Shown in pieces: positions 44,241 to 56,100 of a stretch of DNA of 64,000 nt (positions are counted from its first letter, which is position 1; every line of letters starts with the position of its first letter). The stretch comes from Heliopora coerulea (Eukaryota; Cnidaria; Anthozoa; Scleralcyonacea; Helioporidae). Below the pieces are notes generated by a model, which made no database searches, had not been told where the DNA came from, and worked only from the letters and a program-made list of their open reading frames with translations. The position numbers and the translations under genes were made by a program. The stretch covers positions 124,001 to 188,000 of the forward strand of contig JASJOG010000081.1 of the NCBI GenBank assembly GCA_030142905.1. The letters are read 5' to 3'.

Positions 44241-45640
44241 TGCTCTCTGGTAAAGTGGTCTTCGAGAACAGATTTCTTAAAATTTATACATGAAAATTTG
44301 ACTTATTGATTGAGGATATTATAATACGGATTAATGCTAAAGAGTAATTCAGACCATGTTTATCGATACCGCACGAAATGGAACTTTAACAAAATCGAAT
44401 GAGATAGGCTTTGCATTCTCAAGATACCGGCGTAGAATGTCGTGGAATCGCAATCGTAACTGTAGTAATTTGAATCCTTAATCCTAAATGGAACAACATG
44501 AATCCGCAGTGGATTGACAGCTTGTCCAGCATCGTGTAAATACCTTGTTATTCAGGCCAAGATTGTATACTGCCCTTGATTCATGTATTGAAGACTCTGA
44601 CGCATTTTAGTCAGTCTGTCAGGAAAGTGTTATGATGTTACAACTGTTAACGAAAAGCCAAATCAAAAATTGACTGCGGTTCCTCTGCTAATTCTCTTAC
44701 TTCAGTCTGCCATATGTGCAGAATGTTCTGATTTACGTTTAAATATACGTGTACTGTCTATTGATTGGTTCGGATGGGTTTAAATTCAACTCAGTCATTT
44801 GATGAATTCTAAAAATTATCATCTGTAATTATCATCTGAGAAATATAGAGCGTGTGTGTTTCTTCTACTAACACCCCCTCCGGCAATGAAAATTTAAAAG
44901 TTTGACTAAGATGATAAAAATCCTAAATCCGCCACTGAAAATGTATGCCCAGTAATCGTGTCCTAAGTTCAAACAAAACTATTACATTGGGGACGCGAAT
45001 ATATATAGATACATTAGTTTTGCTGTTAAAAACAACAAAGATGTTGATTTCCGTTCTAGAAGTGATATGTTTGCCGTTAGGTATGAGCGAATGATACTGC
45101 TTTCTTGCTCCTGAGATGTTTGCTATTTTAGTTTTAATGTTTGGATCTCAAACAAAAAGCGGGACGTGGGTTAGATAAACGACTTGGGTTTTCTCATTGA
45201 GAGGAAAGCACGAACCTTTGACGCCCACATTGTAATTGCTTAATCTCTATTTTTATTTTCTAATAAGACTTTTATCCAAATTATGATCAAGAGAAAAGAC
45301 AACGGCTGGTTAGAAAACTCAAATCAAAGGAAATTCAACATGTCATCACTGAGAATATTAAAGTTGTTTAGATGTCAACAATACAGTTATAACCATTAAG
45401 TGAAAATCAGCCAAGCCAAACAATGCATTCATGAGACAAAAATTGGAAATAGAGACAGGTTATGTAAGCTGGAAAGAATGCATTCACAATTCAAGTTGAA
45501 AATTATTTACTTAATCTTATTAAGTTTTTTATATACACGAAACCTATACTAATATGCACTGAGATTAATGTAATTCATAGAAGGTTTCGCTTTCACAGCT
45601 TCGTGTTTAAAATACCTGTCGCTAACCTCACCTTTTGAAC
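43973..45640. repeat. Spacer segment, copy 3 (right part)
   Basis: Bases 43973-44085 and 45413-45630 match copy 2; 44086-45412 has no partner there. A decayed hAT right end may lie at 44868-44937 (ACCCCCTCC, TTTGACTAAG, ATCCTAAATCCGCCACTG), similar to 35985-36037. Confidence 0.6.
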
Positions 45641-45649
45641 TAATTAATT

Positions 45650-45775
45650 TCACATGTGAATTGGGTATTACATCTGTGAAAATGTTCCGATTTCTGATGT
45701 GAAATGAAAATTTTATCAGCGAAAACGTTCCAACTCCATATGTTTTATCATGTGAAATGACATGTGAAATTGTCG
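45650..45775. repeat. TTCACATGTGAAAT palindrome cluster
   Basis: AATTTCACATGTGAATTGGG and several further variants of the palindrome; third member of the family, in the intergenic spacer. Confidence 0.55.
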
Positions 45776-45884
45776 TAAGGGTTGACTTACTTTTCGTTTG
45801 CAGTTGCAAACCCCCCATCCGTGCTAACAATACAAAGTGCGATTGTTGGGCGCAATTACAACCAGATTGCACAACTGAATGTCT

Positions 45885-45968
45885 GAATGAATGAACGAAT
45901 GGATGAATGACCAAACGAAGGAACGAATGAATGGCTGGATGGATGGGATGGATGGACGGGATGGATAA
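45885..45968. repeat. GAATGGATG simple repeat
   Basis: GAATGAATGAACGAATGGATG changing to GGATGGGATGGATGGACGGG; a low-complexity tetranucleotide-like stretch. Confidence 0.7.
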
Positions 45969-45994
45969 ATCAAATAGAGTTTATCTTAAGTATC

Positions 45995-46680
45995 AAAGCA
46001 CTTAGGCCCGGTCCACTTTTGTTAGAAAACTGGGATTTTTCTTTGTAGATTGCCTTTCCGTCCACAAGTATTCGGCGAATACGGTCACTGAAAACGGAAC
46101 TTTTAGAAAACGCTTCCCATACTTGAAATTTTTGATAATGCCGTTTTCATATGCTCGTGGTGATGAGTGAAAACGGGACTTTTCAAAAACGCCTGTGTCA
46201 TGGCATCGTATCCCGCTAAGATTTAATATGGTCGACGTACGTACCACTTTTGAATCGCTTTTGCTTGGGCTTTTTTCGAGCCTAATAGCGTTTCTTGAAA
46301 TCAACCTAGCCTTGCTGAATGTTCAAGCTGACTATGTGAGGAGGAGGCTTGACATTGCCAGTTTACTTTTTTTTCCCGATCTCGACAGCCAGTCTGAAAC
46401 GTCTTGACAGAGGCAATGACGAACAAAACCTTGAAGATTTTGGGTTAGACCAGGATATATAAAAAAGAATTTTATGAAAGGAATTATGCGAGATTTATGC
46501 TAAAACAATTATTCATCTCAGTGTTGGTTAATAGTGCATATATTTACCTCCACTTCGGTGAATAACTGTTCATAACAGCAAAACGTAAAGAGTTTTTGTG
46601 TCTACCGACAATAGTGGAATGGGATAGAATGGAAATTTATCAATTCCACCAAATAAGGTTTTTCAGTAATTAATTACAAG
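45995..46680. other. Spacer, no gene seen
   Basis: Bases 45997-46215 contain repeated GAAAACGGRACTTTT words and may be part of a DNA-transposon relic. The minus ORF over it is not protein-like. The rest is featureless. Confidence 0.35.
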
Positions 46681-46697
46681 AAAAATTATTGCTAAGC

Positions 46698-46753
46698 TAT
46701 CTATATCTATCCATATCTATATCTATATTTATATCTATATTTATATCTATATT

Positions 46754-46798
<45 letters not shown>

Positions 46799-46881
46799 AT
46801 CTATCTATATCTATCTATATCTATCTATATCTATCTATCTATATCTATCTATATCTATCTATATCTATCTATATCTATCTA

Positions 46882-46952
<71 letters not shown>

Positions 46953-47029
46953 ATCTATCTATCTATCTATCTATATCTATCTATCTATATCTATCTATAT
47001 CTATATCTATCTATATCTATATCTATCTA

Positions 47030-47072
<43 letters not shown>

Positions 47073-47127
47073 GTCTATCTACCCATCTACCTATCTATAT
47101 CTATTTGTATATATATATATATGTATG

Positions 47128-47130
<3 letters not shown>
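46698..47130. repeat. (CTAT)n/(CTATAT)n microsatellite, about 430 bp
   Basis: CTATCTATCTATCTAT runs mixed with CTATCTATATCTATCTATAT, a CTGT block at 47030-47055, and a TA run at 47110-47162. It yields an artefactual ORF of Y, L, S and I. Confidence 0.97.
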
Positions 47131-47162
<32 letters not shown>

Positions 47163-47168
<6 letters not shown>

Positions 47169-48050
47169 AATTACCTACATATAAAATTCATGCAAGTACA
47201 AAGATTAAAAATTTGAAACTTCTAAAAGGTAAAAAGTTAGGAAATTTAGAATCTTATATCCAACATTCTTCAAAAAACATTTTTTAAAGGTACGTTTAAA
47301 GATATAGACCACATATTTCACACAAACAAAGCCTTGATTATTATTAAAATCTGTAATCCCTATCTGGAACAAGTTACTTTAACTTACTTACTCAAATGAA
47401 CTGTTCTAAGCGACTGTAGCATAGCAACGAACTACATTTGAACATTACTAATTTACCTTCGATGATACAACTGTATCATTAATATAACTGAATTGATGGC
47501 GTTCAATAATTATTAAAATACCGCAACTCAGATTGGCGGTGCATATGTACCGCCATCATGGCCAACCAGTTCTGATATGCAACATTCCCTCATCATGTCA
47601 GCCAGAGGAGCTCAAAGGTTGGATAATCTTGCCGCCGATAACAAGTTTAGGAACTCGGTTCCTATACTGTACCTATTTTACCTATTCCCAGTTGGTCCAC
47701 CGCTACAAAAAATCTGGAACAGTTTACAATGTGCTTCATCAGTTATACAAACAAATTCCTCGAGGGTTCATTTTTATACAAAAAACAATATGCTTCTCTT
47801 GAATGTTCAGTTTTTTAACGACTGTCTTATCTAATTACTTTAATTTCAATAAAAGGCTACTATAGGTGGCTTAAAAATTATTGAAAACCTATAAAAAGTT
47901 ACAATGAGAAACAGTGTTTGTATATTTAAAATTCTAATTCAGGCTGCCATGCAAAGTGCTTGCAGACCTTTACTCTGAAAAGTTACAGATCATTTAACAG
48001 AATTCTCCTCTGCCTGACTGGGAATCACCTTGTCCGTCTATCAATAATTC
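47163..48050. other. Spacer downstream of copy B, no gene seen
   Basis: AT-rich. Two overlapping plus ORFs (47533-47834) have no recognisable protein pattern. Confidence 0.4.
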
Positions 48051-48054
48051 ATTT

Positions 48055-48330
48055 CACCATTCCTTCCTCTTTCTCTTTCTCTTTCCCTCCCTCTCTCTCT
48101 CACCTTCATCACCACCCACTATCCCTTTCTCCCAACCACCTAACCTCCTTTCCTTGCGGTCTCTTCCAACCATGTATCTTCCTACCTTCCTTCCTACCTA
48201 CTTTCCTTCTTTCTCTTTCTCCCTTCCTCCCTTTGTCCTTCCGTCCTGCTTTTCCTCTCCCGCTCCATTCACTTTCTCTTCCTTCTATTCCTTCCTATTC
48301 TTCCCTTCCTTTCTTTCTTATTTACTATAC
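48055..48330. repeat. Polypyrimidine tract (CTTT/CCTT-rich)
   Basis: About 275 bases of C/T-rich sequence on the plus strand, immediately downstream of the copy B stop codon. It would be a polypurine stretch in any copy B 3' UTR. The ORFs over it are artefacts. Confidence 0.8.
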
Positions 48331-48334
48331 CACC

Positions 48335-49066
48335 TCAATCCACTAAAACAACTCGTCGAGATTTTCGTCGACGCGTCCTTCTTGACAATTGTTTAAACAT
48401 CTTATCGATATTGTCACTCTCTGGCAGTGGTGTCTTCTTGTGTAATTCTTTCAGCTCAAGCAACACTGGGTCAAATTCATTCTCTTCTCTGTCTTTTTCA
48501 TCCTTGACGTCTTGTTGTTCTGTAAGTACATCTTTACTTGCACCGTAACCACATGCGTTGCCATAATGAGAAACACTCCGTTTGAAGCTTCCTAGAAGCT
48601 GCGTGAAGGCATTCCGTTTTATTTGACTACCGGCGTTGTTTAGATCAGAAATACTGCCTTCAAAACTTCTACTGTACCCTTTGAATTGCGTCCACCTATT
48701 TCGCTTTTCTTCGGCTAAGTTATCTCCATCTGTTGTTTGGTTAAAGTGGTTTCCTCGTAGCACAATCCCTTCTTGTATCTCAACCATCTTCTGTTGCATT
48801 GCGTTCATTTGTTGTTGCATGTCTTTCATCGTGTCAGCTATCACGAGGAGCCTTTGATCCACGTTTCCGTTAATGGTCTTCTTATCACGTGGGTCCGTTG
48901 AGTCTTCTTCCGATGTGAACTCTGGGCCATAGAACAAATCCTCCCACATGGTGACCAGGAAGTTGACCTGTTTATTAGGTCGTTCCTCCAATGTTGGTAC
49001 CGCCTTAGACCTGGTGCACCATAGAAACAAGGATCGCTTCCTTTCAAGGTCTATGATCATCTTGGC
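48335..49066 (-). CDS. Copy B exon 13: C-terminal cytosolic tail and stop
   Basis: 243 codons and a stop at 48335-48337. The start (AKMIIDLERKRSLFLWCTRS) follows S6 and its helix. A Gln/Met-rich coiled coil (ADTMKDMQQQMNAMQQKMVE) lies near residue 90; a C-terminal coiled coil holds TRPA1 tetramers together. The tail is acidic, then ends in a basic patch (RRTRRRKSRR). Acceptor TTGTTCAG|GCCAAG. The overlapping plus ORF at 48636 is a shadow. Confidence 0.9.
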   Translation of the reverse strand, partial: AKMIIDLERKRSLFLWCTRSKAVPTLEERPNKQVNFLVTMWEDLFYGPEFTSEEDSTDPRDKKTINGNVDQRLLVIADTMKDMQQQMNAMQQKMVEIQEGIVLRGNHFNQTTDGDNLAEEKRNRWTQFKGYSRSFEGSISDLNNAGSQIKRNAFTQLLGSFKRSVSHYGNACGYGASKDVLTEQQDVKDEKDREENEFDPVLLELKELHKKTPLPESDNIDKMFKQLSRRTRRRKSRRVVLVD

Positions 49067-52000
49067 CTGAACAATCAATATATAACGTAGTTAACATGTC
49101 GTAGAAACGATTCGACGAGATGTTGTAGCATGGATATTTCACTTGTTATTCATCGGCCAAAAAAATTTCTACTACAATTGTCAGCAATTGAAGAATAAGG
49201 TTTATTGAACGACGTTTCAATGTCATCATAACATCATTATCACGATCTACTGATGCAATTAAAAGCGCATCGATTCTATACAGAGTTGATTAAAAACTTT
49301 CCAGAAACTCATTAATAAATAATCAGGATATACTAAGGAAAATCATAACCGTGTCTTGGCTTTAAATGCAATAATAACACACTCAATTTTCTCCTCGAAT
49401 TTTCACGGCTTATAAAACATTTTTCAAGCTTTCTTCTTGAACTAACGTATTAAGGAGTTTGTATTTGAAGTCATTTAATAAATTCGCAGCACATACCTTA
49501 CCCAATCTAACACACTTGGCTATTGCCTTAGTTAAAAAAAGTAAAATTGACGGAATTACAACTGTTTAAAAATTTACGATTATGAAATTGAAATACAAAG
49601 TCATGAGATACTTTATGCTAAGATTTCGATCACTACTATCCACCAAATCCTTGAACAGATAACTTTCACTTTCATCACGATCTCTCTTAATATCTTTATC
49701 AGTCTCAGGAATGGTTATTTAGTATGAGGAGGGTGATAAAGTAAGGTCGACTAACTGAGATTTAGGGAATTGTTTTGTATTTGTTTTCATTTACTGTAGA
49801 GCTGGAAAACTAGTTTTTTTGTTATTAGCTGGTTATTACTTTTGCCTTAATTGTTTTGCACTTTTTAAAAAAAACAAAAACAGGAGAAAGAACGGAAGTG
49901 ACCTTTGACCCTGACCTTAAAATTTCCGTCCGGGCTTTTTTTGTTTGCCCCCCAATTTAACTAGTATGGCAGCCTTCGATTGGTCGCCTGCGGTTAAGTG
50001 ACATTTAGCTAAAATGTCCACTCTAATTAAAATATAATCTCTATGAAAGTCATCCAGTTGGGCGGCCATGTTAGTTTCAGTTCTCCTCCTCCATCGAAAA
50101 ACTGGGAACTAGTATTCGTCCAAGCTGCTGCGGAGTTCAATGACTAATCTCTAGAGAAGACTGAATCGAGCATCCTATTGTTTGAAAGGCCCAGAAAATG
50201 AAGCCAGCGAAATTTGACCCGCACCATTACTAAGGGACCAAAGTTGTTGTAAATCTTTTCGCCCAGCACTTTCAAAAATATTTCCTACTCCTCTCTATGG
50301 CAAAATGGAATGACTTCGTAGGTCGAAAGACAGCTTTATCAACAAAAACTCTATGCAAACCATACAGAAGTGGCACATTTGGTCCCTTTGTAATGGCCGC
50401 CGCAATCCACTTCCAGCTTCGTTTTCTGAACATGGGATGGTTGATCCAGTCTTCTTCAGGGATCGGTGAGTTCAACGAGTCTTTTTAATTTCTGAAGTAA
50501 CATCACATAGAGTTGTTGAATCGCGACTTGATGTAATCTGCCGTTCAAATTATATTTTACTCACCGTTATATTTTATATTTATATTTTAAAAAGTTATAT
50601 TTTACTCACCGTTTGAATATGCTTCCTCAACTTTGCTTGATGCATGATGCTGCTCGTGTCGTCAATAGCCAAAGCCAGCAACAGGTTCATTAAAATGATT
50701 GGCATTAAGAAAATAAATGGTACCAGAATGGTCAGTCTTAACCAAGAGAAAGTACCACCGTGCTCATGATCAAGAAATGTCTCTTTAAAGTCGAACTCGC
50801 CCATTGTCATCACCACAGTTGTTAGGATAGACATACCAAAGGAGGTGAAGCCTTCTTTATTGTTCATGATTGATGCGAACGCCGCGGCAAATGCCACGTA
50901 GAAAAAAATGAGCAGAGAAAGTACCTGATGAAGGAAAAGTTAATTTAATGAAGGTTGGTTTACATGGATCGAGAACAGCTTTTGGGTTTCAAAATGACCT
51001 CTTCTTTATAGGAGAAACGCTGTCCACAAAGCGACAGTATATTTTCGTGTATACATCATTCAAAAATCCCTTTGAAGATTCACAATAAAAACCACGGAGG
51101 AAGAAAGGTTTTTTGGTCTAAGTTCATATTGTTGGAGAGAACTCTTAAGGTCAGAAAAGAACACTTTTGGATGACATAGTGGGGTGTTGACGTCAGAGGA
51201 GGACTAGTTAGATAAACCAGATGCGGTTATACAGTAGAACAATTACTTAATCGAACAGTCATATTTAATATTTTTGTATGCTGTCATTATCTTCTCCATC
51301 GGTAGTTTCTTTCCTTAAATCTTTTTAAAACGTGATAATTCACACTATAACTAACTCTTTTCCCAAAGTTAACACCAACCACAACTCCGAACCAAACCAG
51401 AACAATCCCGAAAAACTTAACGTAGCGCTAACGTTAGCATTAGCGTTAACGCAAGCACTAGCACTAACCCAAAAACTAACCCAAATGTGAACTTATGGTT
51501 AGTATAAAATGTAGCTTGAAATCCAACTTAATAATTACTGACCCGAATCAAAACCTATTATTTTCACTCGGCATTATATCAAATAATGCAGAGAGCAAAA
51601 ATTTACAAGTCGAGTTTGTAAAATTTCACTTCCTGTATTTGCCGATGTAATGGAGAGAAAATATAATGTGTTTCCATGAAGGTCAGAAATTATAACAGAT
51701 AACTACTTCGGCACACAGCATTTTTGGATATAACACATGAAGCATCGGCCTGCGGCCTCAGTTGCCTGTATTATATCCAACAATGCTGTGTGCCTCAGTA
51801 ATTGTCAATTAGATAATAGCCGTAACTGTCAATATTTGAGGTAAGGAAACTTTACTTATTTTCAAGTTAGTAGAGCACTACTTATTTTTAAGAATTTTTC
51901 CAGTTTGTACTCTGAAATTCAGTCAAATTGCGTGGCAACTATCCTCCCTCTTCGACATTTTTAAGTTTGAAATGCGTTTCCGGGGTAAGTCCTAAACGCT

Positions 52001-53137
52001 TCGGTCTCCAGACGCGCGTGCGGGGACCTAACAAAATGGCAAATTCCTTGGTGCACTTGCTGGCCCGTTATAAATTGGTCAGTGGTTTTACTTGGCTCCA
52101 CTAACCTTCATTAACGTAATACAAATTCTTCTCATCATTAAAATGTAGACACCATAGGAACCAAATCTTCGCAAGTGGAGCACAAAATTGATCCAGGCTA
52201 GTAGAAGAGCCACGGAACATGCTTTCCATTGGAAACTTGTTTTCATGGTGATCTTTTGATCCACTGGTATGGTAAATATGAAGGCGCACAAGTACAAAAC
52301 ACAGTCCAAATAATTGACCGGGTCCAAGAAATAACGGTGCCTGTAGAATATCATCTAAGAAAGGAACATTATTTTAGCAGTGGTATTTCTGAATCAATCC
52401 TCTGAGATATACATGAACAAGAATCTTTCAAAATAATCTGACACTATCGAAGTCAACTGAAAAATGTTAAATCGAGTGGGATTTGAACTCGCACGTTCGG
52501 GATACAGCAATGATACTAATGCATGATACAACATGGATGCGAGAGGACATACATGTTGTGTTTGAAAGGGTACCTTAGGACATTGGCGGTGGGAGATGTA
52601 TGGGACGTGGAGGTTCTTCAAACGCGTAAGAACGGGCGCCACATGAAAGGCCCACGTTGATTTCAAGAAAGCAAATTTATTAAAAAAACTTTGAAATTAT
52701 TAGCTAGATAAACTATTTAACCCATTGCTAACCGAGACGTCCCTTGAGGAGTAAAATTGTCTGGCGTTAAACAGAGTAAAATTAAAAAGTCTGATGCAGA
52801 CCTGAAAAGGATTGGGGAGATAGTTCTTGACCCTTTCCAGTCCCAGACGTCCCCCCTTGACGAGTAAAATTCTCTGGGGTTAGCCAGAGTAGAATTAAAA
52901 AGTCGAGTACGGACCGGAAATGGTTAAAACAATAGAAGCATTGTTTCATTTATCGGAACGTTTAAAAAGGACGGATCTTTTTAATTGAATCTGCGACAAG
53001 CGACACATTAGAATACACAGCTCAACCAGTACTCCACCTTGATGTGAAGCAAGGAGAAGGTAAACTACAGGCTGCATTCACAAATTTATATTCACATGTT
53101 ATGGAGGTGGAGCCTTGAAGAGAATAATAATAATAAT

Positions 53138-53169
<32 letters not shown>

Positions 53170-56100
53170 ATTCTTTCTTTATGCTGTTAAAAAAATCCCA
53201 TCAGCATAAAAGCTGGTATTAACGGGAGAACAGCGAAAGATATCACGGATGACAGTTGAACGTTCGTCAAGTTCATATCTCAGTAAAAGATGTCTGAGCC
53301 CCAGGCGGGGACCGAACCCGCAACCTTCTGATGACCGGTGAGACGCTCTAAACATTGATCTGCCGACACTCCGATGGCGAGCTAAGGTACTAGTTCGACA
53401 TGTGTGTGGACTATTTGGCAACCGCGATGCGCATTAAATAGAACGAGATTAGGATCATAGGAGAAGTAAACTGTATATACAAAAATTCGTGCATGCATTT
53501 TTACCGCTTTCTGAGGATAAAGTAAGAAAAAAACGCGCTGAAACTTGGAAGAAAAGCGATGGTAGTGTTTCAATAAATTTATTGTAATCGTAATATTTTG
53601 ACAAACGTCTCTGCTTTGTTGCCATATTCTTTCTAATGAGCTTAGTATTCCTCTTCAACAAAAATAGCCGGACCCCAACCGTTGTTCTTGCCTTGGTGGT
53701 TAAATCAGTCTCACCTGACGTTTCGTTGCCTCGTGCAACATCTTCAGAGTGTAGGTTTACAGAGACGAGAAAAAACTATATATATGAATCTATAATTACA
53801 TATTGGAATAATTATATAGTTTTTCTCGTCATATATATAGTTTTTTCTCGTCTCTGTAAACCTACACTCTGAAGATGTTGCACGAGGCAACGAAACGTCA
53901 GTAAATATGTTTTAAAACTTTTTGACTTGCCTATTTCACTATGGCGATACACCTAAGAATTCTGAGCTGGGCTCTGATCTTTTTGTTACGATTACGCTTT
54001 CCGCCCGGAAAATCAATAGCCAGTCTCACCTGAATTATTTCTTTCAGAGCATTGGCACAGGTAAAAGACAAACAAATCACCATTGACGCTTTGACACCAG
54101 ATGATCCAGCCGTATTGTCTATGAACAATAAAACACAATGTAAGGGAAAGGAACTATTAGATATAATTGACTCCTTTTCGATTGACGCACCCAAAATAGA
54201 TTAAGGTTTCTGTAGGTTCTTAAATGGTAGATATGAGCCATGCAGTTACAGAATAGAGCCAGTTTAGACCACCTGGTTTAACACTTCCCTGAGGGAAGCT
54301 CCACTTTGACGAATAAAATCATTTGATGTTAGCCAGAGTAAAGTAACAGAAGTCTTATGCCACCGGGAAAGAGCTAATAATGATGGTTATAAACTAAACT
54401 AAACTAAACTAGACTGAACTAAACTGAACTGAACTGAACTGAACTGAACTAAATTAAAATTAACTAAACTAAATTAAACAAATCAAAATTTAATTTCCCT
54501 TTCTTGCTTGAAAAGATTTCTCGTACAAACAAACCATTAGCATGCAGAGAATTCTAAATTGAAAATTCTAAAACCAGTCAATGCAGGGAGCAGTTAAAAT
54601 TTTCCTTTGACTGGTTAGCTGGTCAAAGGAAAACCCGTTAACCAGTTAAAACAGTTAAAATGAAGATGAAAGAATAAAAAACAATTATCGAACATAGAAC
54701 GTCAAATATTTCAGTAAAATTTAAAAGAAACATTTATGAGATTCTCTCTTTGGTGAGGGTTCTCCAAATCTGACGTCATGATCATGGTTTTGCCTTTATA
54801 GAATGCTATTTTGACGATCTTCACACCCGAATTGTTAGCATTTGCCATTCAGAACGATACTTTTTTCATCATTTAACACGATTTTTTTTTTTGACTGTTT
54901 TACGAGTTAAACCAGTCAAAACTTTTTTGACTGGTCAAAATTTCTTTTACTGGTTAACTAGTTAAACAGTTAACTGGTCCCAGCCTTGAAACCAGTTCCT
55001 AAGCTTATAGCATTTATGCCACACTTACTTCTCAATGCGCTCCCTATTTTAAAATTTTCACCCTTGCAAATTCGTGGCAACAAGCAAAAAAATAGAAAAC
55101 AAGGTTGGACTTTTTGACGACTGAAATTCGATTTCACAATATCCATTCAGATCGCAATTTTGCTTAATTCAGTCTTCGAGACCCAAAAGTTTCAAGACTG
55201 AAACCTCACCATGTCGATGCCGAGACCTGGCTTCGAAACAGTCTTGCAAAATTTTACATTAAATTCCACATATGGAAGTAATGTTTCATATGTGAATTGT
55301 TTTAATTCCATATCTGAAATAAAAATTTCATGAGTCAAATTGATTTTCATATATGAAGGTTCCATTTCATGTAGGAAATACATATTTCGCGAATCATGAT
55401 ATCATATATGAAATTTTGAACCAGTTCATTTCGCAGTGTAAATTAGGTTCTTTGTGCATTTTTTACACGTGAAATGAAGTGTGAAATTTTCGTGAGGTCA
55501 AGCAGCAGTGGTGACGTCACAACACCTTATTTTTGTCACCATGGTTACTCTGTCACACACGTTTAATTCAAGCATAGTGTAATTCTTACCACTATTTTCT
55601 TGTGTATCTTTGTACGATGGTATCTCAAAGGCGTAGGTATTCAAAGCAAGAAGGAAAATCGTGTACAATAACAGACTTAAGGTGTGCAACTTCCATCCAA
55701 ACTCCATCCATTTCTCTTTCAAAAACTTGCAACAAACTGGATGACAAAGACAACTGTAGCACTCGGTGTTTACCATGGTTTTAATGGCGGTCATTGGTTT
55801 TACTTTGTCTGATTTATGAATACCTTGAAATAATAAAAAGGAATTATGCAGCTGGAATGCACTCAACGTAAATTCTAAAATAATTTTGTTAAACTATATA
55901 ATATAGAGAACGTTATTGTTAATTAATTTCTAGAAATTCTTCAGGTTAACATTATTGTTAGATGCAATGTGTGCTGGAAGTGTGCCCAACCATATTCACC
56001 GTTGTTTGCCGCTTAGAATGCTGAACGGAGTGACGATAGCAGGGCTATGATAGCTAATCAACATTACCAACAAAATCTTTCAAAATGTGCAGCACAAAAT

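Larger units (their letters stand above)
52355..54029 (-). other. Copy B intron 10
   Basis: 1.7 kb, similar to copy A intron 10 over 52560-53060 but with insertions that A lacks: a double TTAA-MITE (52715-52927), a LINE tail (53123-53234), a SINE (53240-53410) and a Penelope-type hairpin (53716-53900). Confidence 0.65.

Noticed and set aside
46689..47216. 175-codon plus ORF of Tyr, Leu, Ser and Ile
   Set aside because: Product of the CTAT microsatellite.
47533..47834. Two plus ORFs downstream of copy B
   Set aside because: No recognisable pattern, overlapping frames, no splice or conservation support.
53290..53370. tRNA gene candidate with A and B boxes
   Set aside because: Acceptor stem does not pair and the sequence belongs to a SINE present several times in the window.
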